From Lachnoclostridium sp. UBA1175 (GTDB lineage: Bacteria > Bacillota > Clostridia > Lachnospirales > Lachnospiraceae), in contig DBYX01000009.1 in NCBI GenBank assembly GCA_002311665.1, forward strand, positions 1 through 64,000: a stretch of 64,000 nt of DNA, read 5' to 3'. The notes under the pieces are model-generated. The model made no database searches. It worked only from the letters and a program-made list of their open reading frames with translations, and was not told where the DNA came from. Of the stretch, positions 8,881-19,050 are shown piece by piece; the stretch's first letter is position 1, and every line of letters starts with the position of its first letter. The position numbers and the translations under genes were made by a program.

Positions 8881-10989
8881 TTATTGTTCTTTCTCAAGCT
8901 CCTCGAGCGGAACGTTCAACTCCTCCGTCCCCGGCACGACGAACCGTCCGCCGCGGATGATCGCTCCGAGCACGGTGCCGTCCGCGGCGTGCACAAGGAT
9001 CTCTCCCAGCTCATTGTAAGGGATCGTGATATCCGTGTGCGTATTCACATACGCCTTCTCGGGTTCGCTGTTGCGAAGCGCGGAAAGCTCGTTCTCGCGT
9101 GCGATGATCTCCTTCCCGTCCGGGTTGTAGAGCGCGTGTTCCTCCGCGCGGGAGTAGCACGTGTCACCCACCGCAAAATGAGGCCCGGTCTTTTCCGCGA
9201 TCAGGATCGGAAGCTGCTCCTGGACATCACAGCGGATGCCCATCGCATACGCGACCGTGTTCGTGCCGATCGCAAACTCACCGATCGGCAGCGTCTTGTG
9301 ATCCTTGAGGAGCACATCCTTGAGGAAGGCTTTATTTTCCGCTTCCGTGGGGAAATTCTCACACGAATAGTCGGTGATCATTCCGTTCTCAAAGCGGATT
9401 CGCAGGTTCTTGTAGGTGATCCCGTCGACACACTCCTTCACCACGTGAAGAAGTCCTTCGGTTCCCGTCAGCAGGGGGGACGTAAATACTTCACCGACCG
9501 GGATGTTGACATCCGCTCCGCAGTTCTCGAAATTGGTCTGCTTGGCCGGATCCGTGAGTGTGTGAAGCATCACCTTCATATTCGTCTCGTTGATGCCGCG
9601 GCCGGTCACGGTCACATAGGCGCCGAGGTCGAGCACATCGATCAGTTTCTGCTGGATTTCCTTATACTTCGCGTTTGACAGGTTGTTGCACGCGATCGTC
9701 TCGCGGAACACCTCCTCAAAACGGGGACCGATCGAAGGCACCGGGTAAGCGATGATCGTAAAGGTATATTTTTCACTGGGCCTGTATTTGTCGTACAGAT
9801 CGGATACCCTCACGCGGAGCTCATCAAAGAAATCTCCGCTGCGCCCCTTAAATGCCGGCACCGCGCGCTTGTTGACAAACTTGATATCCGGCTCACCGAA
9901 TATCTCCTGCACCGCGATTCCCGCGTATGCTTCGTTCACGTCCTTGTATCGTTCCAGATTTTCCGTGGTGCTCTCCATGATCTCCTCGATCATCGGTCTC
10001 TGGAGAATAAGAAGGTAGTTTTTCCTGTGGTCATATCCGTACTGACGGTTGATCGACGGCCCTGCCATACCGCGGTCAAGAAATGCGCTCGAGTTGACCA
10101 GGAGGTTGCTGAACAAAAACAGCAACGGCTCGAGCCCTTCCTCGCGGAAGAAATCGATCGCGCGTGCCGTCACACGCTCAAACCCGAAGAAGGTATCAAA
10201 GGACACGGTCTTCTTCGGCGCACGGTCGATGCGCATCGTCTCAAAGCTGTCGATAAATCCGTTCACGAACGTCCGCGCCATCTCATCAATTGTCTCCTGC
10301 GGCTGTTTCGCGAGAAAACGATGCGTTGCCAGCACGTTGTCCGAGATGGAAAGTCCGTAATCGTACAGCGCGGACTCATCCTCCGACGCACGGCGGATGA
10401 TCTCCTCGATCGTTCTGCCCGGAGCGACGGTGAACATCTCGTACATACGGAGTTCGATGTACTCACGGCAGTAGTCGTGTGCATAATAGTACAGGCTCTG
10501 CTTGATCCCGCGGTCGATCCCGTCCTTCTCAATATGTCCGAAGATCTCCGCGATCAGCTCGCAGGCGTATAAAAACGGCTTGCGGATGCCTCGCATCAGA
10601 TACTGCGTCGTCTCGATCAGCTCGCGTCCGACAGTTGCGATCACCTGCGCGTACATCGAGCCGTACGCGCGCGTCGCGACATCGGGATTGAGAATCGATC
10701 TCTCGTAAGCCTTCTCCTCGATGCAGCCGAAGATTGCCTTGTTGCAGGCGCATTTCTCGTCCTCGCTCATCTTTGCCCAGGAGCCGTCCGCCACTGCCTT
10801 GTAAAGTTTCTCCTGTGCTGCCGCAATATCCGCCAGCTCCCGAATTCCTTCGGGGGCATCCTTGCGCTTGGCAGCCGTGCGCAACCACGAGAGCACAAGC
10901 GTAAGCCGCTCTCTCTTGTCAGCTGACCACGCGAGCATGGAAGGTGTGGTCTTCGCCGTGCGCCTCATTGTTATCTTAGTGTCACTCAT
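8881..10989 (-). CDS. M29-like leucyl aminopeptidase, N-terminally extended
   Basis: 702 aa. The C-terminal ~400 residues resemble thermophilic metalloaminopeptidases of family M29: GRGINETNMKVMLHT, the acidic NIPVGEVFTSP segment and AEEHALYNPDGKE hold likely metal-ligand and active-site residues. M29 enzymes are usually about 410 residues, so some 290 N-terminal residues are extra; they look largely helical and show no signal peptide. I do not recognise the extension. The start (ATG at 10989 after GTGAGG) has no better internal rival. It lies 37 bp after the DUF6142-like gene. Confidence 0.8.
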   Translation of the reverse strand: MSDTKITMRRTAKTTPSMLAWSADKRERLTLVLSWLRTAAKRKDAPEGIRELADIAAAQEKLYKAVADGSWAKMSEDEKCACNKAIFGCIEEKAYERSILNPDVATRAYGSMYAQVIATVGRELIETTQYLMRGIRKPFLYACELIAEIFGHIEKDGIDRGIKQSLYYYAHDYCREYIELRMYEMFTVAPGRTIEEIIRRASEDESALYDYGLSISDNVLATHRFLAKQPQETIDEMARTFVNGFIDSFETMRIDRAPKKTVSFDTFFGFERVTARAIDFFREEGLEPLLFLFSNLLVNSSAFLDRGMAGPSINRQYGYDHRKNYLLILQRPMIEEIMESTTENLERYKDVNEAYAGIAVQEIFGEPDIKFVNKRAVPAFKGRSGDFFDELRVRVSDLYDKYRPSEKYTFTIIAYPVPSIGPRFEEVFRETIACNNLSNAKYKEIQQKLIDVLDLGAYVTVTGRGINETNMKVMLHTLTDPAKQTNFENCGADVNIPVGEVFTSPLLTGTEGLLHVVKECVDGITYKNLRIRFENGMITDYSCENFPTEAENKAFLKDVLLKDHKTLPIGEFAIGTNTVAYAMGIRCDVQEQLPILIAEKTGPHFAVGDTCYSRAEEHALYNPDGKEIIARENELSALRNSEPEKAYVNTHTDITIPYNELGEILVHAADGTVLGAIIRGGRFVVPGTEELNVPLEELEKEQ

Positions 10990-11026
10990 AAAAACCTCAC
11001 TGCATATCAGAACTCAACGGGAACCG

Positions 11027-11350
11027 TCACAGCGCCGCTCCGACCAGAAACAGCCCGAATGTAACAACCACCACCGCGAGATTGATGACCATTCCGGCCA
11101 GCGCATAGCCGTCCTGGAACGGTGTCTCCCGCCTCGCCGTCGCGGCACACATCGTACCCGCGATCGCCAGTATCCCGTTCATGATCCCGAGACCGCCCAT
11201 CTGAAAATCCTTGTGCGCGCGTCCGTACAGGATCATAAAAACAAGGAAAAAAACCGCGATTAACCCAACGGAAAGAGACACCTTGCCCATGATGGACCGA
11301 TGTCTTCCCTTGTAGTGAACCGTGGATTTCTCCGTCTTTGTTCTGTTCAT
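11027..11350 (-). CDS. Small membrane protein, DUF6142-like
   Basis: 107 aa with three hydrophobic segments and a basic N terminus ending at GRHRSIMGKVSLS. The layout matches a small Lachnospiraceae family I know as DUF6142; the function is unknown. Its ATG overlaps the VanZ stop by 4 nt (ATGA), so the two are probably translationally coupled. Confidence 0.6.
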   Translation of the reverse strand: MNRTKTEKSTVHYKGRHRSIMGKVSLSVGLIAVFFLVFMILYGRAHKDFQMGGLGIMNGILAIAGTMCAATARRETPFQDGYALAGMVINLAVVVVTFGLFLVGAAL

Positions 11351-11817
11351 TTCTTCTTTCCCGTCCGCCTGCCCTTGGCAGGGGCTTTCTTCTTGAGCGG
11401 AATACTCAACAGGACTCCGATCAGGCCCCCGATCGTATTCAGGATCACATCGTCAATGTCAAAGCTTCCGACATTGAACACATACTGCAGCAGCTCCGCG
11501 CAAAGGCTCGCGATGTACACGACCGCCATAGCCAGCGCTCCGTACAATCGCTTTCTTGTCAGCATCGCCACGAAAAATCCGAGCGGGATAAATACGACAA
11601 TGTTGCCGACGATGTTCAGCCAGAAGAGCCTGTTTGCCAGACTCTCCGGACCTTTGTAAAATCTCTTGATCTCCGCGAACGGGATCAGGTTGACGCCGTG
11701 TACATTGCCCTGTGTGCGCCCGAAGTACGGTGACAGAAACAACCCGTAGATCAGGAGCACGAGGTACGCCACAAAGGCGAACACGAGCAGACGTCTCGTT
11801 CTGCTTGTCATATTCAT
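11347..11817 (-). CDS. VanZ-like membrane protein
   Basis: 156 aa, about four transmembrane helices. NLIPFAEI and the FNVGSFDIDDVILNTIGG region are typical of the VanZ family, whose founder gives low-level teicoplanin resistance; most chromosomal members have no known role. The start is ambiguous between codons 1 and 3 (MNMTSRTRR). It begins 8 bp beyond the pheT stop. Confidence 0.85.
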   Translation of the reverse strand: MNMTSRTRRLLVFAFVAYLVLLIYGLFLSPYFGRTQGNVHGVNLIPFAEIKRFYKGPESLANRLFWLNIVGNIVVFIPLGFFVAMLTRKRLYGALAMAVVYIASLCAELLQYVFNVGSFDIDDVILNTIGGLIGVLLSIPLKKKAPAKGRRTGKKK

Positions 11818-11824
11818 GATATTT

Positions 11825-14254
11825 TTACTGGCGCAGCTCTACGCCGAGCGCAGCCAATCCCTTCAAAATTCCGTTCATCACACCCGTAATCTCCTCATCG
11901 GTCAGCGTGTGATCCTTCGACCGAAGCGTCACGGAGTATGCCATGGACTTGTGTCCCTCAAGGATCTGCGAGCCCTCATAGATGTCAAAGAGACGATACT
12001 CCTCGAGGAGTTTTCCGCCGTTCTTGCGGATCACGGCCTCGACATCGCCGGCGAGAACGGACTTCTTCATCACCATGGAGAGGTCTCTCGTAACCGCCGG
12101 GAACTTCGCGATTCCCTCGTATTTCAGATCAAAGCTTGCATATTCGCAGATCAGAGGCATATCGAGAACGCCGATGTAAGCGCGCTCCCCGATGCCGTAC
12201 GTCTCGCACACCGCGGGATGCACCTCGCCGAGATATCCGATGAGGACACCGTCGTACGAGATCTCCGCCTGACGGCCGGGATGCAGGAACGCATATGCGC
12301 CCGTGTTGGCGTACGTCAGCGTCTTCTTCATACCCACGCGGCGGATGAAATCCTCCAGCACACCCTTCATATCGAAGAAGTCGCCGTCCCCGTAGAAGCC
12401 GAGCGTGAACTGGATCCTCTCATCCGGAAGTTCCGTAAGGGGAAGTGCCTTCGGCAGATAGATCTTCGCCATCTCATAGAGACGACCGTTCTTGTTTCTC
12501 CGGTTGTAGTTCGTCGCAAGCGACGTCAGCATACCGTTCAGAGGCGTCGTGCGCATCACCGAGAAATCCTCGCCGAGAGGATTGGCGATCGTCACCGTGC
12601 CGCGCAACTTATCATCCGCGGCAAGACGCAGCTTGTCGAACACCTTCGGGCTCTCAAAACTGTAGGTCATCGCCTCGGAGAAACCGTACTGCTCCGCCAC
12701 ATCGCGGCCGATGTCCGCAAGGCGACGATCAAGCGGGATACTTCCCTTGCCCGAGCCCTTGGGAAGCGTCACCGGAATGTTGTCATATCCGTAAAATCTT
12801 GCAACCTCCTCATCGAGGTCCGCATGGCACAGCACATCCTGACGCCACGTGGGAACGATCACCTCGTTGGTCGCCCAATCGTACTTCAGGCCGATGGTCT
12901 CGAAATAGCCGACCATCGTGTCCTTGTCAAGCTCTGTGCCGAGCACGCGGTTCGTGCGCTTCCAGTCGAAAGCAACTCTCCACGGCTTCTTCTCAACGGG
13001 ATAAACATCCACACAACCGCCTACCACAGTGCCGGCACCGAGCTCCTCGATGAGCTGGCAGGCGCGGTTCATAGCCTCCATCGTCGTGTTGGGATCGAGT
13101 CCCTTCTCGAACTTGGCCTGTGCGTCCGTGCGCATGCCGAGTTTCTTTCCGGAGAGACGGATGTTCGTGCCGTCGAAGCATGCAGCCTCGAACAGCATCG
13201 TCTTCACGCTGTCCGTGATCTTGCTGTTCTCGCCGCCCATAATGCCGGCGATACCGACCGCCTTGTCCGCATCGCAGATCATCAGCGTGTCGGAGTCCAT
13301 ACGGCGCTCCTGGCCGTCGAGTGTCGTGAACATTTCACCCTCGGAAGCGCGGCGCACGATGATCTTGTGACCTGCGATCGTGTCGTAGTCGAACGCATGC
13401 ATCGGCTGGCCGTACTCCTCCATCACGTAGTTCGTGATGTCGACGATGTTGTTGATCGGGCGGATGCCGTTGGACGCCAGTCTGCGCTGCATCCACAGCG
13501 GCGACGGCGCAAGCTTGATATCCTTCACGACGCGCGCGATGTAGCGCGAGCACAGGTCGGTCGCCTGTACTTCCACGTCGATATAGTCGGACGCCTTCTC
13601 ACTGTTGCCGGTCTCGGTGACCACCGGCGGGCAGAACTTCTTGCCGAACGTCGCAGCGGCCTCGCGCGCGATGCCGATCACACCGAAGCAGTCGACACGG
13701 TTCGAGGTGATCTCGTACTCGAAGTTCACGTCATTTAACCCGAGCGCCTCCACTGCGGAATCGCCGGGCTTCACATCCGGATACATCTCGGGGTCGAAAA
13801 TGTACACTCCGTCCTCCGCCGCCTCCGGGTAAAATTCTTTCGAGGAACCGAGCTCCTGGATGGAGCACATCATACCGAACGACTCCACGCCGCGAAGCTT
13901 GCCCTTCTTGATCTTCGTGCCGCCCTCGACCTTCTTGCCGTCGTGGTCCGTGGCGACGCGGCCGCCGTCGAGAACGACGGGGATCAGAGCCCCCTCGAAC
14001 ACGTTGGGCGCACCGGTGACGATCTGCACGGTCTCCTCCGCGCCGATCTGCATCTGGCACACAACCAGTTTGTCCGCATCCGGGTGCTGTGCAACCGAGA
14101 GAACCTTCGCGACAACGATCTTCTCCAGATTCTCGTCAAGACGCTCGAAGCCCTCAACCTTCGAACCGCTCAGGGTCATCGCGTCCGCATATTCCTGTGC
14201 CGTGCATTCAAGGTCCGGAACATAGGCCTTGATCCAAGATAACGATGTATTCAT
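11825..14254 (-). CDS. pheT: Phenylalanine-tRNA ligase beta subunit
   Basis: 809 aa, full length for the bacterial beta subunit. It has the N-terminal tRNA-binding fold (~40-150, VVAKVLSVAQHPDADKL), B3/B4 editing region (~210-380), B5 region (~400-480, with YGYDNIPVTLP following) and C-terminal FDX-ACB anticodon domain (KFPAVTRDLSMV near 715). With PheS it forms the alpha2-beta2 enzyme. The ATG at 14254 follows GGAG. It lies 59 bp after pheS. Confidence 0.97.
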   Translation of the reverse strand: MNTSLSWIKAYVPDLECTAQEYADAMTLSGSKVEGFERLDENLEKIVVAKVLSVAQHPDADKLVVCQMQIGAEETVQIVTGAPNVFEGALIPVVLDGGRVATDHDGKKVEGGTKIKKGKLRGVESFGMMCSIQELGSSKEFYPEAAEDGVYIFDPEMYPDVKPGDSAVEALGLNDVNFEYEITSNRVDCFGVIGIAREAAATFGKKFCPPVVTETGNSEKASDYIDVEVQATDLCSRYIARVVKDIKLAPSPLWMQRRLASNGIRPINNIVDITNYVMEEYGQPMHAFDYDTIAGHKIIVRRASEGEMFTTLDGQERRMDSDTLMICDADKAVGIAGIMGGENSKITDSVKTMLFEAACFDGTNIRLSGKKLGMRTDAQAKFEKGLDPNTTMEAMNRACQLIEELGAGTVVGGCVDVYPVEKKPWRVAFDWKRTNRVLGTELDKDTMVGYFETIGLKYDWATNEVIVPTWRQDVLCHADLDEEVARFYGYDNIPVTLPKGSGKGSIPLDRRLADIGRDVAEQYGFSEAMTYSFESPKVFDKLRLAADDKLRGTVTIANPLGEDFSVMRTTPLNGMLTSLATNYNRRNKNGRLYEMAKIYLPKALPLTELPDERIQFTLGFYGDGDFFDMKGVLEDFIRRVGMKKTLTYANTGAYAFLHPGRQAEISYDGVLIGYLGEVHPAVCETYGIGERAYIGVLDMPLICEYASFDLKYEGIAKFPAVTRDLSMVMKKSVLAGDVEAVIRKNGGKLLEEYRLFDIYEGSQILEGHKSMAYSVTLRSKDHTLTDEEITGVMNGILKGLAALGVELRQ

Positions 14255-14313
14255 ACTGTATCTCCGTAGTTAGTATTCTTAGTTTGGAAATCCGTCTCTC
14301 CTGCCGCCGTATA

Positions 14314-15333
14314 TCAGAACTGCTTCAGGAATCTCAGATCGTTCTCGTAGAGAAGTCGCATATCGTCGATCTCATACTTGAGAAGTGCGATACGCTCGAG
14401 GCCGACACCGAACGCAAAGCCGGTGTACTTCTCCGGGTCGATGCCGCTCATCGTCAGCACGCGGGGATGCACCATACCGCATCCGAGGATCTCGATCCAG
14501 CCGCTTCCCTTGCAGAACCGGCAGCCCTTGCCGCCGCACTTGAAGCACGAAACGTCCATCTCCGCAGAGGGCTCCGTGAACGGAAAATGATGCGGGCGGA
14601 ACTTCACCTTCGTGTCCGCGCCGAAGATCTCCTTCGCAAACTCCGCGAGCGTACCCTTCAGGTCGGAGAAGGTGATGTTGTCGTCGATCACGAGGCCTTC
14701 CACCTGGTGGAAGCAGGGCGAATGCGTCGCGTCAACCTCGTCGGAGCGGTATACACGTCCGGGGGAAAGGATCCGAAGCGGAAGCTTGCCCTTCTCCATC
14801 ACACGCGCCTGCACGGAGGAAGTCTGCGTGCGAAGAAGGATGTTCTTGTTGATGTAGAAAGTGTCCTGCTCATCCTTTGCAGGATGGTTCGCGGGAATGT
14901 TCAAAGCCTCGAAGTTATAGTAGTCCTCCTCCACCTCGGGGCCGTCGAGAACCTCGTAACCCATACCGACGAAGAAACGCTCCACCTCAGCGAGCGCAAC
15001 GTTGTTCACGTGGCGATGACCCTCGGTCATACGCTTCGCGGGAAGCGTCACATCAATCGTCTCTGCGGCCATGCGCAACTCCTGCTGCTTCGCCGCGAGC
15101 GACTGCTTCACTTCCTCGAGACGTGCCTCGATCGCCGCGCGCGCGTCGTTGACGAGTGCGCCGACCGCCGGACGATCCTCGGGAGCCACGTCCTTCATGG
15201 ACTTGAGAACCTCCGTGAGCGCGCCCTTCTTGCCGAGGAACTCCACGCGGATATCATTGAGGATTTCCATGGACTGCACCTGCTCAAGTTTCTCGAAGCA
15301 GGCGTTTCGGATTGCCTGTAACCGTTCTTTCAT
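14314..15333 (-). CDS. pheS: Phenylalanine-tRNA ligase alpha subunit
   Basis: 339 aa, standard length. Class II motifs: CFHQVEGLVID (motif 2 region) and GFAFGVGLERIALLKYEID (motif 3). An N-terminal coiled coil binds tRNA. CFKCGGKGCRFCKGSGW is a Cys-rich insert seen in many bacterial PheS. It begins 15 bp after the DUF4340 gene. No T-box is seen before pheS, so expression probably comes from upstream promoters. Confidence 0.97.
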   Translation of the reverse strand: MKERLQAIRNACFEKLEQVQSMEILNDIRVEFLGKKGALTEVLKSMKDVAPEDRPAVGALVNDARAAIEARLEEVKQSLAAKQQELRMAAETIDVTLPAKRMTEGHRHVNNVALAEVERFFVGMGYEVLDGPEVEEDYYNFEALNIPANHPAKDEQDTFYINKNILLRTQTSSVQARVMEKGKLPLRILSPGRVYRSDEVDATHSPCFHQVEGLVIDDNITFSDLKGTLAEFAKEIFGADTKVKFRPHHFPFTEPSAEMDVSCFKCGGKGCRFCKGSGWIEILGCGMVHPRVLTMSGIDPEKYTGFAFGVGLERIALLKYEIDDMRLLYENDLRFLKQF

Positions 15334-15348
15334 AGCCTTCGCGCAGGG

Positions 15349-16749
15349 TCACTCTCCCTGCATTCCTTTCATATAATTGATAAACCCGTCAACCGAACGG
15401 GAATCGATGACAAAATCGCATACACCGTGCCGTTCCACCGTGTCGAAACCGTCGCCGTCTCGGAAGAACCGGATCACGGAGTCCTGCATCTTCTCCTTGT
15501 CCAGAACCTCGATGCGTACCGTCAGATACGGATCCGTCGTCGGCGTGTCCACCGGGCGGTAAGCCGTCGCCGTAAGCTGGAGTGCGTTGGTCGCCCAGTC
15601 GGACATCATCGTCGAATCGATCGTGTTGCCGTTGAAGAGAAACTCATCGGTGTCCTCGACCTTTCTGTGTTCCAGCACGTACAGGTCGGTAACGGTCTCG
15701 ATCTCAATCCTCGCGAGGGTCGTGTAAGTTGGGAAGAACAGTGTCGCATACGTGTTCGCGAAGACATCCACATCGCACATTCCGAGGACATTGTTCTCGG
15801 ACATCGTGAGAAGCACATCCATACCCTGCAGCTTCGCATAGTAGCTGCCGTCCTCCTTCCGGTTGCCGATCAGGATCGTGTAGGACGATTCCTCGGTGCC
15901 GGCCTCGTTCGTGTAGCGTACCGTCAGCTTTGCGGCCGGGTTCGAAAGCCCGTAAGCAGCGAACTCCTCAGGTCTCGCAGGGCGCATCTCATCACAGTAG
16001 ATGTTCAGGTAGCGCTCGAGCTGCGTCAGCCACGAACCCGTGATCGTATCCGCCTCCGCAGCTGCGCGGTACGGCTTGTCGATCAGCCAGTACAGAAGCT
16101 TTCTTCCGGAATAGTCGAAAGGATTTTCCACGTTTTTCACGGCATGAAACTCTTTGAAGAGGGTTCCCTCGACGGTGATCTCGGAGAGATACTTGATGCC
16201 GGAGACACTCGGCAGTTTCACGCGCGAGGTGTAATACGTCCGGTCACGAAGCATATAGTGCGCGTAGGAGTTCGACACCGCATACACGCTGTTGTCCCCC
16301 TCAAATCGGCAGTAGTACTGATCCTTCGTCGGGATCTTGTCGCCGATCATAATGCACACCAGTTTCTTATCTCCCGCGTACGCGGTAAATGTGCCCGTGG
16401 GGTTTTCCAGTCCGTACTCCGTGTACGACGCGGGGTTCTCAATCTTCGCGAGCGCCTTCAGTTTCTTCAGGAAATCATTGATGAGCCCCTCGAAAATGAC
16501 GGGGTTCGCAATGTCGTTCGGGTTGTACCACCCGTCGGCCGTCTTCTCGAAAACAGCCTCATAATCCGCGTTGCGGATCTCTATTTTCGTGGTGCTGTCC
16601 GCGTCGATCGTCATCACGGTAAATGCCGTGGTGGTCTCCGTGGGATCCTTCGGATTTTCCTTGCGGTCCCTCAGGATGAGGAACACTACAAGAAGGAGCG
16701 CCGCCGCAGCGATCAGCGCAGAAAGCTTTATGATGGATGAACGTTTCAT
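15349..16749 (-). CDS. DUF4340 exported protein of the Gld-type ABC cluster
   Basis: 466 aa with one N-terminal transmembrane helix (LSALIAAAALLLVVFLIL) and a long extracytoplasmic domain containing DUF4340-type repeats. It overlaps the GldG-like gene by 4 nt and is the last member of the ATPase-permease-GldG-DUF4340 set. Proteins of this kind accompany Gld-type ABC systems in many non-gliding bacteria; the substrate is unknown. Confidence 0.8.
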   Translation of the reverse strand: MKRSSIIKLSALIAAAALLLVVFLILRDRKENPKDPTETTTAFTVMTIDADSTTKIEIRNADYEAVFEKTADGWYNPNDIANPVIFEGLINDFLKKLKALAKIENPASYTEYGLENPTGTFTAYAGDKKLVCIMIGDKIPTKDQYYCRFEGDNSVYAVSNSYAHYMLRDRTYYTSRVKLPSVSGIKYLSEITVEGTLFKEFHAVKNVENPFDYSGRKLLYWLIDKPYRAAAEADTITGSWLTQLERYLNIYCDEMRPARPEEFAAYGLSNPAAKLTVRYTNEAGTEESSYTILIGNRKEDGSYYAKLQGMDVLLTMSENNVLGMCDVDVFANTYATLFFPTYTTLARIEIETVTDLYVLEHRKVEDTDEFLFNGNTIDSTMMSDWATNALQLTATAYRPVDTPTTDPYLTVRIEVLDKEKMQDSVIRFFRDGDGFDTVERHGVCDFVIDSRSVDGFINYMKGMQGE

Positions 16750-18182
16750 TGGGACACCTTCTCAATACGTCTGCGGAGTACTACGACGATTCCGATGACA
16801 AGGATCAGCGCCGGGAACAGGAAGGACAACAGTGCTACGTTGTTCTTCTGGTTCGTCGACATTACCAGACCCTCCTCGCGTGCCAGCGTATCCGGGATGG
16901 AGAGCACGGACGTGCCGTCCTCCACTGAAGCGCCTGCAAGGCACTCCAGAAGCTGCACACGGTTGTCGAACGAAGAACTTCCGGTGATGCTGTTGTCTAC
17001 GAAGAAGTATGCCGTACTGAACACATACATTGTTCCGGTCACGCCCTGGAAATTGTCCTCCACCTTGACCAGAAGGGGGTACGAAGCGGTCTGCTCTCCG
17101 TCGGTAAGCGCAAGGCTCTCCGCGTTCGTCTGTCTCACGTAGCCGCCCTTGGACGTTTCGCTGAGCACGGTGATCGTTGTCGTCTTCTTCTGCAGGTCGG
17201 ACTTGTAGATCGGTGCCGCATACGGCCATACCGTATTGCGTCTTCCGTGCTCGCCGAGCAGGATGGCCACAACTTCACCCGTTGTTCTCGAGGGATCGGA
17301 ATCGCATACGAGACCGCTCTCATAGCGAAGACCGTAAGCGCCGAGCAGCGCCTGCAGGTTCTGGAACGTGTCCGTGTTGTACATCAGCGCGACGATCACG
17401 GTTCCGCCTGCCGTCATATACCGCTCGATCGCAGCCTCCTCCTCCGCGGAAATATCCGAGAGTGCACCGCCGATAAAGAGAATGTTGCAGTCCGAAGGCA
17501 CCTCGCCGGTCTTCAGAAGGTTGCAGTATTTTACTTTGTATGCATTGAGCGAGAGAAGATCCTGGAAGGTTGCCGTGATCTTTCCGAGATTTTCCTCGGT
17601 ACTTCCCGAGAGCCACTCCCACTCCTTGTGGCCCGTGGTCATATAGATTGTGCCCTTCGACTCCTGCGTCACCGCAACGATGCCCTTGATGATCTCAAGC
17701 TCCGCGTCATAGCCCTTCAGAATAAGCTGAAGCGATGTCGAGTCCACATCGTAGATGCACATCTGATCGGAGTCGATGTAGCTCGACTTCTCGGTCTCAC
17801 GGTTGAGCACGATGATACTGTTGTTGGTGATGTCCGCCGTACCGTTGTACTGCTTCACGAACGCCGGATACTGCACCGGGTCCTTGTAGTACAGGTTGAT
17901 GGAATCGCAAGCCTCGGCAATTCTCTCGGCGCTCTGCTGGATCGTGAGATCCTCCTCGCCCTCCGAGGTCACATAGTACAGATCAACCGGTCCGTTGAAA
18001 TCCTTCAGGAATTTCACGGTCGCTTCCGAGAGTGAGTATTTGCCGGTCGACGTCAGGTCTCTGTAATGAAACAGGCTTCCCGCCACGAGGTTCACGATGA
18101 CGAGAACGACGATCACGATAAAGGACACTGCCGTGGCGTACGCACCGCCGCGGAATTTGCGGGAGCTCATAGTCTTGTTCAT
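16746..18182 (-). CDS. GldG-like ABC accessory membrane protein
   Basis: 478 aa. Helices at both ends (~13-33 and ~450-470) bracket a large extracytoplasmic domain containing IYMTTGHKEWEW, which matches the GldG/ABC_transp_aux family. It starts 1 bp after the permease stop codon and overlaps the next gene by 4 nt. In flavobacteria GldG works with GldA and GldF, but here no gliding genes are near, so a generic export or envelope role is more likely. Confidence 0.8.
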   Translation of the reverse strand: MNKTMSSRKFRGGAYATAVSFIVIVVLVIVNLVAGSLFHYRDLTSTGKYSLSEATVKFLKDFNGPVDLYYVTSEGEEDLTIQQSAERIAEACDSINLYYKDPVQYPAFVKQYNGTADITNNSIIVLNRETEKSSYIDSDQMCIYDVDSTSLQLILKGYDAELEIIKGIVAVTQESKGTIYMTTGHKEWEWLSGSTEENLGKITATFQDLLSLNAYKVKYCNLLKTGEVPSDCNILFIGGALSDISAEEEAAIERYMTAGGTVIVALMYNTDTFQNLQALLGAYGLRYESGLVCDSDPSRTTGEVVAILLGEHGRRNTVWPYAAPIYKSDLQKKTTTITVLSETSKGGYVRQTNAESLALTDGEQTASYPLLVKVEDNFQGVTGTMYVFSTAYFFVDNSITGSSSFDNRVQLLECLAGASVEDGTSVLSIPDTLAREEGLVMSTNQKNNVALLSFLFPALILVIGIVVVLRRRIEKVSQ

Positions 18183-18183
18183 A

Positions 18184-19050
18184 TTATGCCTCCCATCTTC
18201 TCTTCTTGAGTGCCTGGATCGTCAGGAACACGAAGAGAACAATCAAACTGATGTAATACACATATGCGGAGAAGTTGCAGATCCCGTACTGGAACAGCTG
18301 GAACCGCGAGCTGATGGACAGCCAGCCGAACACTCTCGCAAGGCTGCCGTCGAACATTTCCGCATTTTTGAAATAAGCGATGAGAAGGCCGCCGATCAGA
18401 AGGACCGCCGTTGCGATCGTCACGATCTTGTTCTTCATCATCACGTAAGTGATCACGGCGATGATGAAGGCGAGCACGAGAAGGATCGCCAGCGCAAGCA
18501 AATGGCCGGTAGGAAGCATCTCGACAAGCATATCGATCATCAGCGTGAACAGAATGACCATGAACGTCAGAACCGCGGCGAACACCTGGCTCTCCGTCAA
18601 TGCCGACAGGAACATCCCGATCGCCATGTACGTGCAACCCAGAAGGAAGAACGCACCGATCGTCGAGTACGCTACCGCATAGTTGACCGCGCCGTAGTTA
18701 TGCAGCACGAGCGGATACAGGCAGATGATCCCAACCGCCACGGCGAACACCGTGATGAGCGCGAGGTATTTGCCGAAAATGATTCTCTCGATGCTCACGG
18801 GCGACGTGAAGATCAGCTGGTCCGTGCGCTGCTTCTTCTCCTCCGCGAGGATTCTCATCGTCAGCATCGGCACGAGCAGCAGAAAGAATGTCGTAGTGTC
18901 GTGCACCGCGTACGCGAAGTTGGCGTACCCGCCGCGAAGGTTGACCATATACTGGAACACGCCGATAAACACAAGCAGAAAAGCTATGAAAAGATAGCCG
19001 ATCAGTGAAGTAAAGTAGGCGCGAAGCTCTTTCTTGTAAATTGCTAGCAT
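18184..19050 (-). CDS. ABC transporter permease, GldF-like
   Basis: 288 aa with about six hydrophobic segments. MLAIYKKELRAYFTSLIGY and RILAEEKKQRTDQLIFTSP are typical of the ABC-2 permease group containing GldF. The ATG overlaps the ATPase end by 7 nt, which indicates coupled translation with it. Confidence 0.87.
   Translation of the reverse strand: MLAIYKKELRAYFTSLIGYLFIAFLLVFIGVFQYMVNLRGGYANFAYAVHDTTTFFLLLVPMLTMRILAEEKKQRTDQLIFTSPVSIERIIFGKYLALITVFAVAVGIICLYPLVLHNYGAVNYAVAYSTIGAFFLLGCTYMAIGMFLSALTESQVFAAVLTFMVILFTLMIDMLVEMLPTGHLLALAILLVLAFIIAVITYVMMKNKIVTIATAVLLIGGLLIAYFKNAEMFDGSLARVFGWLSISSRFQLFQYGICNFSAYVYYISLIVLFVFLTIQALKKRRWEA

Noticed and set aside
11816..13738. A 640-codon open frame on the plus strand opposite pheT
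   Set aside because: It mirrors pheT, which has full domains and a ribosome site. Long antisense frames are common in GC-rich genes; the translation is Arg/His/Leu-rich with no domain.
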